A stretch of 64,000 nt of DNA from Pandoraea eparura (GCF_902459725.1 NZ_CABPSH010000011.1:62001-126000); one strand, 5' to 3'. Counted from the stretch's first letter, positions 42,855-53,923 are shown. Program-made: numbers and translations. Notes: a model not told the origin generated them from the letters alone.

Positions 42855-44537
42855 TCAATCCGTCGCCAGCGAAATTCCCTTTTCAGCTTTCTCCACCTTC
42901 TGCGCCGCGACAATCGCGGCGAGCCGCTTGATCAGGCCGGGGATGCGCGCCGCGTCCGTATCGCCGTAGCCGATGACCAGACCGTTATCCCTGGGTTGTG
43001 GATCGAGTGCAAAGCTCGACAGGGCGCGCGGGCCGATGCCTTCGCGCTGTGCCGCGGCCACGATCGCCTTGTCCGGGAATGCAGGGTCTAGCCGCACTGT
43101 CAGGTGCAGGCCGCAGCGCTCGCCGATCACCGCGTATGCCGGGTCGAAATGGGCCGATAGCGCGTTGCGCAACGCCGTCTGGCGTTCCCGATACAGTCGT
43201 CGCATGCGACCGAGATGCCGCGCAAACTGGCCGCTGCGGATGAATTCCGCCAGTGCCAGTTGTTCGAAGCGATGACCGCCGCGCAGCAGTTCGTCGAGCG
43301 CGTCGCGGGCTTGCGTGGCCAGCGTCGTCGGCAGAATCAGGAAGCCCAGACGCAGTGCGGGAAACATCGTCTTGCTGAACGTCCCCACGTAGACCACCGG
43401 CGCATCTGGCACCATCCCCTGCATTGCGGCGATCGGCTCGCCTTGATGGCGAAACTCGCTGTCGTAATCGTCTTCCAGAATCCAGGCGCCATGGCGCCGC
43501 GCCTGCGCGATCAGGTCGAGGCGGCGCGAGGCTGACAGCACACTGCCGAGCGGATATTGATGCGACGGCGTGACATACACCAGTCGCGGCGGCGAGCGAT
43601 CCCACTCGCCATCCGGAATCACGACCCCCTCGTCGTCGACACGCAGTGCCTGGAGGCGAACATCGCTTGAATGGAAAGCGGCCTTCGCGCCGCGATAGCC
43701 GGGGTCTTCCATCCACACCGTATCGCCGGGGTCGGTGAGAAGGCGCACGCAGAGAATCAGTGCCTCGTGCGCGCCTTCCGTGATGACGACTTGCGCGGCA
43801 TCGCAACGCACCCCGCGCGAAATGCGCAAGTGGGCGGCGATGGCGTCTCGCAGCGCGGGCTCACCAAGGGGATCGCCGTAGTGATAGTGGCGAGGTTGGG
43901 CTTCTCGCATCACACGTTCGAGCGTGCGCCGCCAGGTACTGGTGGGAAAGCGGGTGAGTGCCGGAACCCCGGGCGTAAATGGCAGGGGCGTCTCGTCGGC
44001 GCGGGCGGCGTGGCGTGTTGCCGGCAAGCGTTGGATGCGGCGTGACGCGAGGGGTGTTGGGGGATCGTCCGGTGCGTTGGGGGGCGTTGCCACCGGGTCT
44101 TTGGCCCTCGACGTCGCAGCGCTGGCGGTCCTTGCGGCTTTGGCGGCGACGTGTGGATCGAGGGAGAGTTGGGCGACGCGCGTGCCGAGCCGGTGGGGCA
44201 CGATAAAGCCTTCGGCCGCCAGTTGGTCGTAGACGATCGAGACCGTGTTGCGCGAAATGGCGAGATCTTCCGCGAGCGTGCGAGAGGCGGGCAGTCGGGT
44301 GCCGGCCGGCAGACGGCCTTCGAGAATGGCGTGTTTGAGGCGAGAGAGGAGTTGTTTCTGAAGCGAGGTACCTGCGCGCCCCAGTCCGGTCGCCAGCGGG
44401 CTGTCGAACAGGGCGGCGACGTTCTGCGGCGCAGGATCGAGCGTGCCGGAACGGGATTTCGGGGAAACTGGCATGGCGGCAGACGTGGAGAAGGGGAAAG
44501 GGGAAAGGGGGGGGAAAGGAGGGGAAGCGGTGTTCAT
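42855..44537 (-). CDS. MocR-type regulator (GntR helix-turn-helix fused to aminotransferase)
   Basis: A 560-residue PLP-dependent transcription factor. After a Pro/Ser-rich leader of about 60 residues comes a GntR winged helix (LKHAILEGRLPAGTRLPASR, TLAEDLAISRNTVSIVYDQL), a long Ala/Thr-rich linker, and a class I aminotransferase fold with the PLP lysine K389 in GTFSKTMFPALRLGF. Such proteins respond to PLP or amino-compound adducts; PdxR, GabR and others are members. ATG 44535-44537 is taken, with ATG 44474 possible. It is divergent from the GNAT gene, which it probably controls. Confidence 0.9.
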   Translation of the reverse strand: MNTASPPFPPLSPFPFSTSAAMPVSPKSRSGTLDPAPQNVAALFDSPLATGLGRAGTSLQKQLLSRLKHAILEGRLPAGTRLPASRTLAEDLAISRNTVSIVYDQLAAEGFIVPHRLGTRVAQLSLDPHVAAKAARTASAATSRAKDPVATPPNAPDDPPTPLASRRIQRLPATRHAARADETPLPFTPGVPALTRFPTSTWRRTLERVMREAQPRHYHYGDPLGEPALRDAIAAHLRISRGVRCDAAQVVITEGAHEALILCVRLLTDPGDTVWMEDPGYRGAKAAFHSSDVRLQALRVDDEGVVIPDGEWDRSPPRLVYVTPSHQYPLGSVLSASRRLDLIAQARRHGAWILEDDYDSEFRHQGEPIAAMQGMVPDAPVVYVGTFSKTMFPALRLGFLILPTTLATQARDALDELLRGGHRFEQLALAEFIRSGQFARHLGRMRRLYRERQTALRNALSAHFDPAYAVIGERCGLHLTVRLDPAFPDKAIVAAAQREGIGPRALSSFALDPQPRDNGLVIGYGDTDAARIPGLIKRLAAIVAAQKVEKAEKGISLATD

Positions 44538-44652
44538 GGATGACCGACGGCTTGTGTGGCCTGACCGGCGCTCCGTCCCGCTGCGAGTTGGGTCACTGGC
44601 TGAGTCGCGGGACGTGGCGCCGGTCTGACTTGCCGATCGGTTGAGTGAGTCC

Positions 44653-44698
44653 GTGGCACCATGAGATTCTCAAAGTGTGGTGCTTCTCATCGTACCAC
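44653..44698. promoter_or_regulatory. Candidate MocR operator between the regulator and the GNAT gene
   Basis: GTGGCACCATGAGA at 44653-44666 recurs on the other strand as GTGGTACGATGAGA (complement of 44685-44698), with 12 of 14 bases shared. GTGGT (44677-44681) and ACCAC (44694-44698) also make an inverted repeat. MocR regulators usually bind repeated half-sites in the shared divergent promoter. Confidence 0.55.
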
Positions 44699-44758
44699 TG
44701 AAGCGATACTTTAGACGTCATGACTTGCGTGTTGCGCCAACTTCCGGAGACGAGCGAG

Positions 44759-45484
44759 ATGACTGACGCCCCGAATTTCAACGAATACGACCAGCCCATC
44801 GGTGCAGCGCTGCCGGACTGGAAGCCGAGAGCGCAGCCGCCTCGTGCGCCGATCGAGGGGCGCTACTGCCGGATCGAGCCGATCGACGTGGAGCGTCATG
44901 CGAAGGACCTCTACGAGGCATACGCCAGTGCTGCGGACGGTCGCGACTGGACATACATGAGCGCCGGCCCGTTTCCGGATTTCGACAGCTACTACACGTA
45001 CGCGACCAGGATGGCGGCGTCCAGCGACCCGTTGCATTACGCAATTGTCGATCGGGAGACCGGGCGGGCGGTGGGGACGTTGGCGCTCATGCGCATCGAC
45101 GCGGCGAATGGGGTGATTGAAGTCGGGCACGTGGCGTACTCGCCGTTGCTCAAGCGCACGCGTGCTGGCACGGAGGCGCAATACTTGCTGATGCGTCGCG
45201 CGTTCGACGAGTTGGGGTATCGCCGATACGAGTGGAAATGCGATGCGCTCAATGCCCCGTCGCGGCGGGCGGCGGCGCGTTACGGGTTCACGTTCGAGGG
45301 CATATTCCGTCAGGCGATCGTCTACCGGGGTCGTAGCCGCGACACGGCGTGGTTCTCGATCACGAATGGCGAATGGCCGGCCATCAGCCGGGGGTTCGAG
45401 CAATGGCTTTCGCCGGAGAACTTCGACGCACAGGGCCGCCATCGCACGGGGCTTGCCGAATTGATTTCGGCGGCGAGGGCGTGA
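44759..45484 (+). CDS. GNAT-family N-acetyltransferase
   Basis: A 241-residue acetyltransferase of the RimJ/RimL-like branch. It begins MTDAPNFNEYDQPIGAALPD, with the GNAT core starting at YCRIEPIDVERHAKDLYEAY and the acetyl-CoA region around HYAIVDRETGRAVGTLAL, GHVAYSPLLKRTRAGTEAQYL and the ending RYGFTFEGIFRQAIVYRGRSRD. The target amine is unknown. ATG 44759 was selected because GGAGA precedes it; the frame opens at ATG 44720, without a ribosome site. Its divergence from a MocR gene suggests it acts on an amino compound sensed by that regulator, which is inference. A strong bidirectional hairpin follows. Confidence 0.87.
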   Translation: MTDAPNFNEYDQPIGAALPDWKPRAQPPRAPIEGRYCRIEPIDVERHAKDLYEAYASAADGRDWTYMSAGPFPDFDSYYTYATRMAASSDPLHYAIVDRETGRAVGTLALMRIDAANGVIEVGHVAYSPLLKRTRAGTEAQYLLMRRAFDELGYRRYEWKCDALNAPSRRAAARYGFTFEGIFRQAIVYRGRSRDTAWFSITNGEWPAISRGFEQWLSPENFDAQGRHRTGLAELISAARA

Positions 45485-45501
45485 GCCTCGGGTAGAAGCA
45501 A

Positions 45502-45532
45502 ACGGCCCGCCGGGGATACTCCGGCGGGCCGT
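45502..45532. terminator. Bidirectional terminator hairpin between the GNAT and permease genes
   Basis: A perfect 12-bp stem, ACGGCCCGCCGG (45502-45513) with CCGGCGGGCCGT (45521-45532), loop of 7, between convergent genes. T-richness follows weakly on the plus strand (TGTGCT). Confidence 0.75.
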
Positions 45533-45556
45533 TGTGCTATCGGGACATCGTCTCGA

Positions 45557-46849
45557 TCAGCTCGGGAAGAACACGTACTTCAGCACGAAGAGGACGGCGA
45601 TCACCCAGGCGGCGGGGTGGACATCCTTCGCGCGGCCCGTGAACAGTTTGAGCACGGCATACGAGATGAAGCCGAAGGCGAGGCCGGTGGCGATCGAGTA
45701 CGTGAACGGCATGGCGAGGGCGGTCAGGGCGGCCGGGGTGGCTTCCGTGATGTCATCCCATTCCACGTCGAGCAGTTCGCGCAGCATCAACCCGGCCACA
45801 TAGAGCAGTGCCGGTGCGGCCGCGTAGGCGGGGACCGAGCCGGCCAGCGGCGCGATGAAGAGGGCGAGGATGAACAGCGCGGCAATCGTGAGCGCGGTGA
45901 GGCCGGTGCGTCCGCCCGCCTGCACGCCCGAGGCGCTTTCCACGTAGGCCGTCGTGCTGCTCGTCCCCAGCAGCGAGCCGAAGAAAATCGCGATCGAATC
46001 GGCGAAGAGCGCGCGGCCGAGGCCCTTGTAATGCGTGCCTTCGAGCAGTCCGGCGCGCTTGGCCACGCCCATCAGCGTGCCCGTTGCGTCGAACACTTCC
46101 ACCAGCACGAAGGCCAGAATGACGTGAACGAAGCCAGCGTGCAGTGCGCCCGGGATGTCGAGCTTGAGGAACGTCGGGGCGAGGCTTGGCGGCATGGCGA
46201 AAACGCCCTGGAACTGATTCAGGCCCAGTACCATCGAGAGAATCGTCACGACCAGAATGCCGATCAGGATAGCGCCGCGAACGCGCAGGGCGTCGAGCAC
46301 GGCAATCAGGAAGAAGCCGAAAATCGCGAGCAGGGCTTGCGGGGCGTGGAGATCGCCCAGACCGATTTTCGTTGCCGGGTTGGCGACGACCACGCCGGCG
46401 TTACCGAGCGCGATGATGGCGAGGAACAGACCGATACCGGCGGCAATCGCGCATCGCAACGATTTTGGTACCCCGGCAATCAGCCAGGAGCGTATGCCGG
46501 TCACCGTCAGGATGATGAACAGGCAGCCTGAGATGAAGACGGCCCCCAGGGCTTGCTGCCATGTGTAGCCCATTGCGCCGACGACTGTGAAGGCGAAGAA
46601 GGCGTTCAGCCCCATGCCGGGGGCCATGCCGATTGGATAGTTGGCGATGAAGGCCATCACCACCGAGCCGATGGCGGCTGCGAGACAGGTCGCCACGAAC
46701 ACGGCGCTCTTGTCCATGCCCGTCGTGCCGAGAATATTGGGGTTGACGAAGATGATGTACGACATGGTCAGGAAGGTCGTGAGACCTGCCACCATTTCCG
46801 TTCGTACATTGGAGCCATGCTCCTGGAGTTTGAAGAATTTAGTCAGCAA
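45557..46849 (-). CDS. Adenine/guanine/hypoxanthine permease (AzgA family)
   Basis: A 430-residue purine:proton symporter of the NCS2 AzgA subfamily. Landmarks: MLTKFFKLQEHGSNVRTE, EMVAGLTTFLTMSYIIFVNP, GMAPGMGLNAFF (family motif), FDATGTLMGVAKRAG and TSSTTAYVESASGVQAGGRTG (in part). These match AdeP/GhxP-type importers of adenine, guanine or hypoxanthine. Salvage is the expected role. It follows the porin gene on the same strand after 90 bases and may share its transcript. The subfamily differs from the xanthine-type permease near 24 kb. Confidence 0.93.
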   Translation of the reverse strand: MLTKFFKLQEHGSNVRTEMVAGLTTFLTMSYIIFVNPNILGTTGMDKSAVFVATCLAAAIGSVVMAFIANYPIGMAPGMGLNAFFAFTVVGAMGYTWQQALGAVFISGCLFIILTVTGIRSWLIAGVPKSLRCAIAAGIGLFLAIIALGNAGVVVANPATKIGLGDLHAPQALLAIFGFFLIAVLDALRVRGAILIGILVVTILSMVLGLNQFQGVFAMPPSLAPTFLKLDIPGALHAGFVHVILAFVLVEVFDATGTLMGVAKRAGLLEGTHYKGLGRALFADSIAIFFGSLLGTSSTTAYVESASGVQAGGRTGLTALTIAALFILALFIAPLAGSVPAYAAAPALLYVAGLMLRELLDVEWDDITEATPAALTALAMPFTYSIATGLAFGFISYAVLKLFTGRAKDVHPAAWVIAVLFVLKYVFFPS

Positions 46850-46939
46850 CGTGCTCTCCTTGTGCCTTTGTTATGCCGTTGTCCGTGTGCGGCGGGGCGC
46901 GCGCATTTTACTGTGCGCGAGCCCGTGCTGCGGAGTTTG

Positions 46940-47980
46940 TCAGAACTTGGTGCGCATGCCCACCCCAAAAGTATTTCCGGCTTCCAGCCCGGACACCTTG
47001 TCGTTCAGGTAGGCCACGTAAAGATCGGTACGTTTCGAGAAGTTGTAGTCGTAACCGACGGCCCAGGTATTTCGGCTAATGTCATTCTGTCCCGAATTCT
47101 TCGTATAGGCGTACGACGCGATCGCACTGCCTGCGCCGAGCGGCACCGAAAGTCCGAATTGCGCGCCGTTCGACGTCAGATTGCCGCCGGTAATCGTGTT
47201 CTTGATGTACTGATATTGGCCATAGAGCTTGACCACGTGAAAATCGTAGGTCAAACCGGCCTGGAGGGCTTGCTGATTGCGAAAGCCGGTGATGCCGGCC
47301 TGATCGTCGGGCGTCGCATCGAACTTCACCTGCTGATAGGCGAGCGAGGCGGCGAGCGGGCCGTGGAAATACATTGCGGCGGCGCTCCACTTGTTCTGTC
47401 CCGTTTCCCCGGCCTTGTTGCCGAAGGCATAGGAGACGCTTGCCCCGAGTCCCTTGTAATCTGGCGTGGCGTACATCACGGCGTTGTTCCATCCCGAATC
47501 ACCGACGATGCCCTGGCCCGCGAGGCCGAGGAACGTGTGATAGACCATCGGGCTGAACGTATAGGAATCGACGAACGGGTTGAACAGAATCGTCGAGACG
47601 AAATACGACGTGGTGAGGCGGCCCATCGTGACCGTACCGAGCGTATTCGACTGCAGGCCGACGTAGGCATTGCGGGAGAAAAAGCTGTCGCCGGTGAAGC
47701 GTCCGTAGCGTCCGCTTTGTGGTAGGAAGAAGTCCTCCAGCGTGAAGATCGCCTTGAGGCCGTTGCCGAGATCTTCCGTGCCTTTCATGCCCCAGTACGA
47801 CGTGGACATCCCGCCGCCGCCTTGCGTCCAGGCGCGCGCTCCACCGGGTGTTTTGGCGGCGCCGACCCAGGCGTCAACCTGACCGTAAAGCGATACATTC
47901 GATTGCGCGTGGGCGACGCCCGCGGCACCGCAAACCGCGAGGGCGAGCGCGCCCCGCAGCCAACCTGCTGCCTTGCTCAT
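46940..47980 (-). CDS. Gram-negative porin
   Basis: A 346-residue outer-membrane general porin of the Burkholderia/Neisseria type. The signal peptide is MSKAAGWLRGALALAVCGAA, with cleavage after GVAHA, then QSNVSLYGQVDAWVG, the usual first beta strand. Alternating strands continue to the C-terminal ...GNTFGVGMRTKF, whose terminal Phe is the BAM recognition signal. Sixteen strands are expected. Start ATG 47978-47980 has GGAGA upstream. Substrate selectivity cannot be read. It is the first gene of a possible pair with the purine permease, which could be for nucleobase uptake. Confidence 0.93.
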   Translation of the reverse strand: MSKAAGWLRGALALAVCGAAGVAHAQSNVSLYGQVDAWVGAAKTPGGARAWTQGGGGMSTSYWGMKGTEDLGNGLKAIFTLEDFFLPQSGRYGRFTGDSFFSRNAYVGLQSNTLGTVTMGRLTTSYFVSTILFNPFVDSYTFSPMVYHTFLGLAGQGIVGDSGWNNAVMYATPDYKGLGASVSYAFGNKAGETGQNKWSAAAMYFHGPLAASLAYQQVKFDATPDDQAGITGFRNQQALQAGLTYDFHVVKLYGQYQYIKNTITGGNLTSNGAQFGLSVPLGAGSAIASYAYTKNSGQNDISRNTWAVGYDYNFSKRTDLYVAYLNDKVSGLEAGNTFGVGMRTKF

Positions 47981-48215
47981 GACTGTGTCTCCGTCTCGTT
48001 TTGATTTATGCGTGCCTCTGAACTTCACTTTCCACCGAACGGTGCAAGGGGGCACGCCTGAGTCATTGACACACTGACTTCGCGTTGCGCGGGTATCGGT
48101 GCTGCTTTGAGGCGTGATCATTATTATCAAGATGCTGCTTGTGGCATATCACTCGGCGTTGATACTCGGTATTCCGTTATTAGGGGCACATTTTTGGCGC
48201 GTACGCGGATCTTGG

Positions 48216-48484
48216 GCCTACCCCTCGCATCCTCCTGCGGTCGGCCGCCGGGCCGGCACCCGTTTTCGTCGCTCCACGAAATTCGCTTTGGAAAACGGGT
48301 ACCGGCCCGACGTCTCGAAACACGCCAACCCATCGTCGCACCCGCCCCAAGCACCCACCCCGCCACAATGGCCAACCGCAGCGTCACGATGACACCGCCT
48401 ATTCATGCGCACAGGGCCTCGCCGCCCATCCCCACGTGCTTCGCATCTGCTGGTGACGGGCGGCGAGACCCTCGACATCTCATC
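48216..48484 (+). repeat. Left arm of a long inverted repeat
   Basis: Pairs with 48750-49018. Positions 48234-48321 (88 bases) are identical to the complement of 48913-49000, and 48429-48458 (30 bases) to the complement of 48776-48805. Both pairs share one centre (48617), so the arms align with no net insertion or deletion. The block between the perfect parts is diverged. Within the arm, 48250-48306 forms a hairpin (GGCCGGCACCCGTTTTC with GAAAACGGGTACCGGCC). Confidence 0.95.
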
Positions 48485-48749
48485 AGTACCTCTCACCGCC
48501 CGGTCCACAAAGGCCATGGCTACCGACAACGCTGCAACACAATGGGGTCAACCGGGGCCTGAAACATTTCGCGGCGACGTCGCAATTCCGGGCGTGACCG
48601 AGTGTTTCGGAATGGGCCCAATCAAGGCGATAAACACCTCACGTCGGTGACCTCACGATGACGGGCATAACGAAGTGTTTTGGAATGCAACCGACCATTG
48701 CCTGACAAATTTCACGATGACGTCGCGATACCGGGCGTGGGGAAGCGCT

Positions 48750-49018
48750 TGGGGGATGACGAGGCTCTCGACGATCGTCACCAGCAGATGCGAAGCACGT
48801 GGGGACGGTCGGCGAGAGCCTGTGCGCAGGAGAAGACGGTGTCATCGTGACGATGAGGCGGGGGAGTGCGGTGAGGCGGGGAGTGGGGGAGGGTGCGACG
48901 ATGCGTTGACGCGTTTCGAGACGTCGGGCCGGTACCCGTTTTCCAAAGCGAATTTCGTGGAGCGACGAAAACGGGTGCCGGCCCGGCGGCCGACCGCAGG
49001 CGGTTGAGAGGGGTAGGC
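48750..49018 (-). repeat. Right arm of the long inverted repeat
   Basis: Reverse complement of the left arm (48216-48484), ending near GGGGTAGGC at 49010-49018. It contains the same internal hairpin. The middle 48485-48749 is not obviously symmetrical, but holds short direct repeats such as AGTGTTTCGGAATG and AGTGTTTTGGAATG (about 48602 and 48674). Confidence 0.95.
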
Positions 49019-49053
49019 GCCGAGCAGCAGGAAAAACGAGACTCTAGCGCAAG

Positions 49054-49893
49054 TCAGCGAACCGCCCGCCAGTTGTCTTGATGCATCGCAAGCCACTTTT
49101 CGGCGAGCGCAGGATCGCCATGACGGTTCGGATGAAACGACGGCGCGAGGTACTTAAGCATCGGCCCGGTGCTGCACCAGACGACGCCGTCGCGCCCGAA
49201 GAACATCGTGGCGAATCCCCACCACGTACGGGGCTTGAAGAGTGTGCCGTCGTGCCACAGGTTATTGATCGTCTGCGCGTGACTCTCCAGTGCGAACATG
49301 AAAAGCACGTAGAGATACGTGAGAACGCGTTGGCGCTCACTGCCGCCGAGCGCGCGATAGAGATCGAACGCCACCGCCTTGTGCTCCGTTTCTTCGGCCG
49401 CGTGCCAGCGCCACATCAGGCGCATCTTCGGTTCGGCCTTCGCGAGCCAGCGGTCATAACGAAGGGCGCCGTCGCCGAATACCGCGGTGCAGTGCTCGTA
49501 CGCGGCCGTCACGGCCAGCATGTACATCGGAGAGAGTTTGCGGCGACGTGCCCACTGAATGCGCGTTGTCGCCCAGTTCTCCCAGTGATTCACCAGCCCC
49601 TGCTTCGTCAATTGCGCGTTGTACTGACCATGCAGATGCCGATGCGTCGCCTCCTGTCCAATGAACTGGGCAATGTCGGCACGCAGCGTGTCATACCTTG
49701 GATCCGCAGGCAGACGATCCATCGTGTCGCGCACCGAATCAATGAACGATTGCTCGCCGACCGGAAAGCTCATCGACAGCGCGTTGTAATACATGGTGCG
49801 GTACGCATCGCCGCTGTGCCAGTGACGCGCGAAGCCACCGGCCAGATCGACAGTCAGCTTGCGTACGGTCAGGGCAGAAAGGTCATGGCTCAT
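49054..49893 (-). CDS. PF10118-type metal-dependent hydrolase
   Basis: A 279-residue protein of the family annotated as predicted metal-dependent hydrolase (PF10118). It is helical with repeated histidine/glutamate motifs that look like a di-iron or zinc site: FIGQEATHRHLHGQYN (about 95-110) and WHAAEETEHKAVAFDLYRAL (about 185-204), followed by two hydrophobic segments (YLYVLFMFAL). The real reaction is unknown; the E-x-x-H pairs resemble ferritin-like fatty-acid or lipid modifying enzymes. ATG 49891-49893. It diverges from a TetR gene across about 157 bases, its probable regulator. Confidence 0.85.
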   Translation of the reverse strand: MSHDLSALTVRKLTVDLAGGFARHWHSGDAYRTMYYNALSMSFPVGEQSFIDSVRDTMDRLPADPRYDTLRADIAQFIGQEATHRHLHGQYNAQLTKQGLVNHWENWATTRIQWARRRKLSPMYMLAVTAAYEHCTAVFGDGALRYDRWLAKAEPKMRLMWRWHAAEETEHKAVAFDLYRALGGSERQRVLTYLYVLFMFALESHAQTINNLWHDGTLFKPRTWWGFATMFFGRDGVVWCSTGPMLKYLAPSFHPNRHGDPALAEKWLAMHQDNWRAVR

Positions 49894-50050
49894 GGTGTCT
49901 TGCCGCTCAGGCGATGTTGAGGGAGTCGCAGTGCCGAGGTGGCGCACAGGAAGCGTTTCGTCACCATCGCTTGAACTTCACCGCGAATGTGAGCATTATT
50001 CATTTTTCCGGCATCTTGCCGCAACTCGCTTCCCGCTCAGGTTTTTCGAT

Positions 50051-50701
50051 ATGGCCACCCCCAAGCCGCCCGCGACCCAGAATGCCCCGTCCGCCATGCG
50101 AAAGCGGCCGATGCAGGCACGCGCACAACACACCGTCGAGACCATTTTCGAAGCCACCGCTCAGGTTCTCGACGAAGAAGGCGAAGCCGCGCTCACGACC
50201 AATCGCATCGCCCGCAAGGCCGGGTTCTCCATCGGTACCCTGTACCAATACTTCCCGACCAAGGAAGCGATTCTGCTGGCGATGATTGCGCGCGAGCGGC
50301 GCCGGGTGATGGACGAACTCAACGAGCGCATCGCCCGTGCGGCGGAAGAGGGCGCCGACCCGGAACGGGTGATTCGCGAGCGACTGCGCGTGCTCATCGA
50401 AGCCTTCGGCGCAGGCGGACGCGTGAAGCGTTCGCTCATCAAGATGGCGTGGCAGCTCGATCACCACGAGAACATCATGCAAGCCATGCGTGAGGCAGCG
50501 GAACATATCGCCGTCGCCATGTCGCGACGCGACGCGCCCGAAATGCGCCCGCCCACCGCCGCCACCGTCTTCGTGCTCACGCGCGCCGTCATGGGCACCC
50601 TGCGCTCAGCCGCGCTCGAAGATTCCCCCTTGCTTGGCACTCCCGAGTTCGAGGACGAGCTTTACCGGTTGTGCTGGGGGCTGTTGCGCGCGGACGGCTA
50701 A
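50051..50701 (+). CDS. TetR/AcrR-family transcriptional regulator
   Basis: A 216-residue repressor. The helix-turn-helix lies at about residues 25-70 (TVETIFEATAQVLDEEGEAA, LTTNRIARKAGFSIGTLYQYF, PTKEAILLAMI); the rest is a helical ligand domain. It begins MATPKPPATQNAPSAMRKRP; the open frame extends upstream to 49859, but ATG 50051 gives the normal length. Divergent from the PF10118 gene, so local control of that gene is likely. It ends in front of a strong terminator. Confidence 0.9.
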   Translation: MATPKPPATQNAPSAMRKRPMQARAQHTVETIFEATAQVLDEEGEAALTTNRIARKAGFSIGTLYQYFPTKEAILLAMIARERRRVMDELNERIARAAEEGADPERVIRERLRVLIEAFGAGGRVKRSLIKMAWQLDHHENIMQAMREAAEHIAVAMSRRDAPEMRPPTAATVFVLTRAVMGTLRSAALEDSPLLGTPEFEDELYRLCWGLLRADG

Positions 50702-50771
50702 GGCCCCACGGGCGTCGAACTCCGGGCGGCGCTGCCCGGAAGTGCCCGGATTTGAAGATGAAGCAGACAAC

Positions 50772-50799
50772 AAAAAAGCCGGCTTCTGCCGGCTTTTTT
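50772..50799. terminator. Bidirectional rho-independent terminator, TetR gene and icd
   Basis: A6-GCCGGC (50772-50783), loop TTCT, GCCGGC-T6 (50788-50799). The A and T runs let it work on both strands between the two converging genes. Confidence 0.95.
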
Positions 50800-50867
50800 G
50801 TGGGTGCTACCGGGCGATCCTCGCAGACCGCCCGTGTCGTTCAACCTAAGTCGCCGTTATGGCGTCA

Positions 50868-53108
<2,241 letters not shown>

Positions 53109-53251
53109 CGCTGGTCTCGGATTCAAGAATCAGGGAAAGGTGGGGGAACGCCGCCGACTGGGGTAACAGTCCGCTAGCCATGACGAATTTTTCCGATTGT
53201 GACACGGGTCGGGGGCAAAACTGAAATGCCTTTTCGTAATGTGAATGCTCG

Positions 53252-53267
53252 AGTCTTATATAAGACT
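53252..53267. promoter_or_regulatory. Perfect 16-bp palindrome upstream of icd
   Basis: AGTCTTATATAAGACT reads the same on both strands and lies 144 bases before the icd start. Size and symmetry fit a dimeric repressor operator overlapping an A/T-rich -10 region; the regulator is unknown. Confidence 0.5.
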
Positions 53268-53473
53268 GGCACTGAAGGTCCCATGAATTCGTGGAAATGC
53301 CCGCAGGGTGGGGCGCCGCTACCTGAAAGCCGCGCGACAATGCGACTAAGAATGACTGCAATTTGCATTGGATTTTTCAATTGATAGAAATAATCTATTA
53401 AAAAGCAGCCGAAAGTCGGCTCGGTGGCCGGAAATTCCGAGAAAAACACGCAAACGTTATCCGCGTTTATTCT

Positions 53474-53601
53474 CCGATGCCGATGCCGATGCCGATGCCG
53501 ATGCCGATGCCGATGCCGATGCCGATGCCGCGACGGACGCCGAGGCAGACACTAAGGCAGACACCGAGGCAGACACCGAGGCAGACACCGAGGCAGACGT
53601 G
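53474..53601. repeat. Compound tandem repeat: 6-bp then 12-bp units
   Basis: CCGATG repeats about 9.5 times (53474-53530). After a short junction, five 12-bp units of the type GAGGCAGACACC follow (53542-53601). Confidence 0.95.
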
Positions 53602-53815
53602 GAGTTAGCCTCCGACACCGAGGGTGTGGTGCTCAGCCTTTCATGGCCGGAGGCACGTGCATGGACGCTGCTTGTCCGTGTCAGAAGATAGTGGGGATGG
53701 CGCTGACGCGAGGGGGGATGGCAGTGGTAACGAGGCAGCGATGGGGCTTCACGCGCGCTTTTCCAGCAACGGGAAGACAGTGACGCGCATGCCTTCGATT
53801 CGGACGCCGAATGCA

Positions 53816-53842
53816 AAAAGGGCCGACGAATCGTCGGCCCTT
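53816..53842 (-). terminator. Terminator of tRNA-Val
   Basis: On the minus strand a GC-rich stem (53820-53829 with 53831-53840, GGGCCGACGA / TCGTCGGCCC) is followed by TTTTTGC, seven bases after the tRNA 3' end. Confidence 0.9.
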
Positions 53843-53848
53843 CGAATC

Positions 53849-53923
53849 TGGTGGGTGGTACAGGGATTGAACCTGTGACCCCTGCCGTGTGAAGGCAGTG
53901 CTCTACCGCTGAGCTAACCACCC
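53849..53923 (-). tRNA. tRNA-Val, anticodon CAC
   Basis: 75 bases including an encoded CCA. The acceptor GGGTGGT pairs with ACCACCC, the D arm reads AGCTCAGCGGTAGAGC, the anticodon stem-loop is CTGCC-TTCACAC-GGCAG with CAC at positions 34-36, and the T arm is CAGG-TTCAATC-CCTG. A terminator follows. Confidence 0.96.

Larger units (their letters stand above)
47981..49053. other. 1.07-kb gene-free region dominated by a long palindrome
   Basis: Between the porin start and the PF10118 gene stop. It contains an inverted repeat of about 800 bases centred near 48617 and no believable gene: short frames on both strands repeat each other because of the symmetry. The 47981-48215 part presumably holds the porin promoter. 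Confidence 0.7.
53109..53848. other. 740-base gene-free region upstream of icd
   Basis: Contains a 16-bp perfect palindrome (53252-53267), an A/T-rich stretch at 53340-53410, and two adjacent tandem repeats (53474-53601). Open frames across the repeats give Asp/Ala and Thr/Glu/Ala polymers without a ribosome site and were not called. Confidence 0.6.

Noticed and set aside
48107-49007. Several 60-150-codon frames in the palindrome region
   Set aside because: The frames on opposite strands mirror each other because of the inverted repeat; none has a start with a ribosome site or a known domain.
53368-53691. Frame coding for a 107-residue Asp/Ala then Glu/Ala/Asp/Thr repeat protein
   Set aside because: It exists only because 6- and 12-bp repeats stay open in any frame; no ribosome site, and a similar open frame exists on the other strand.
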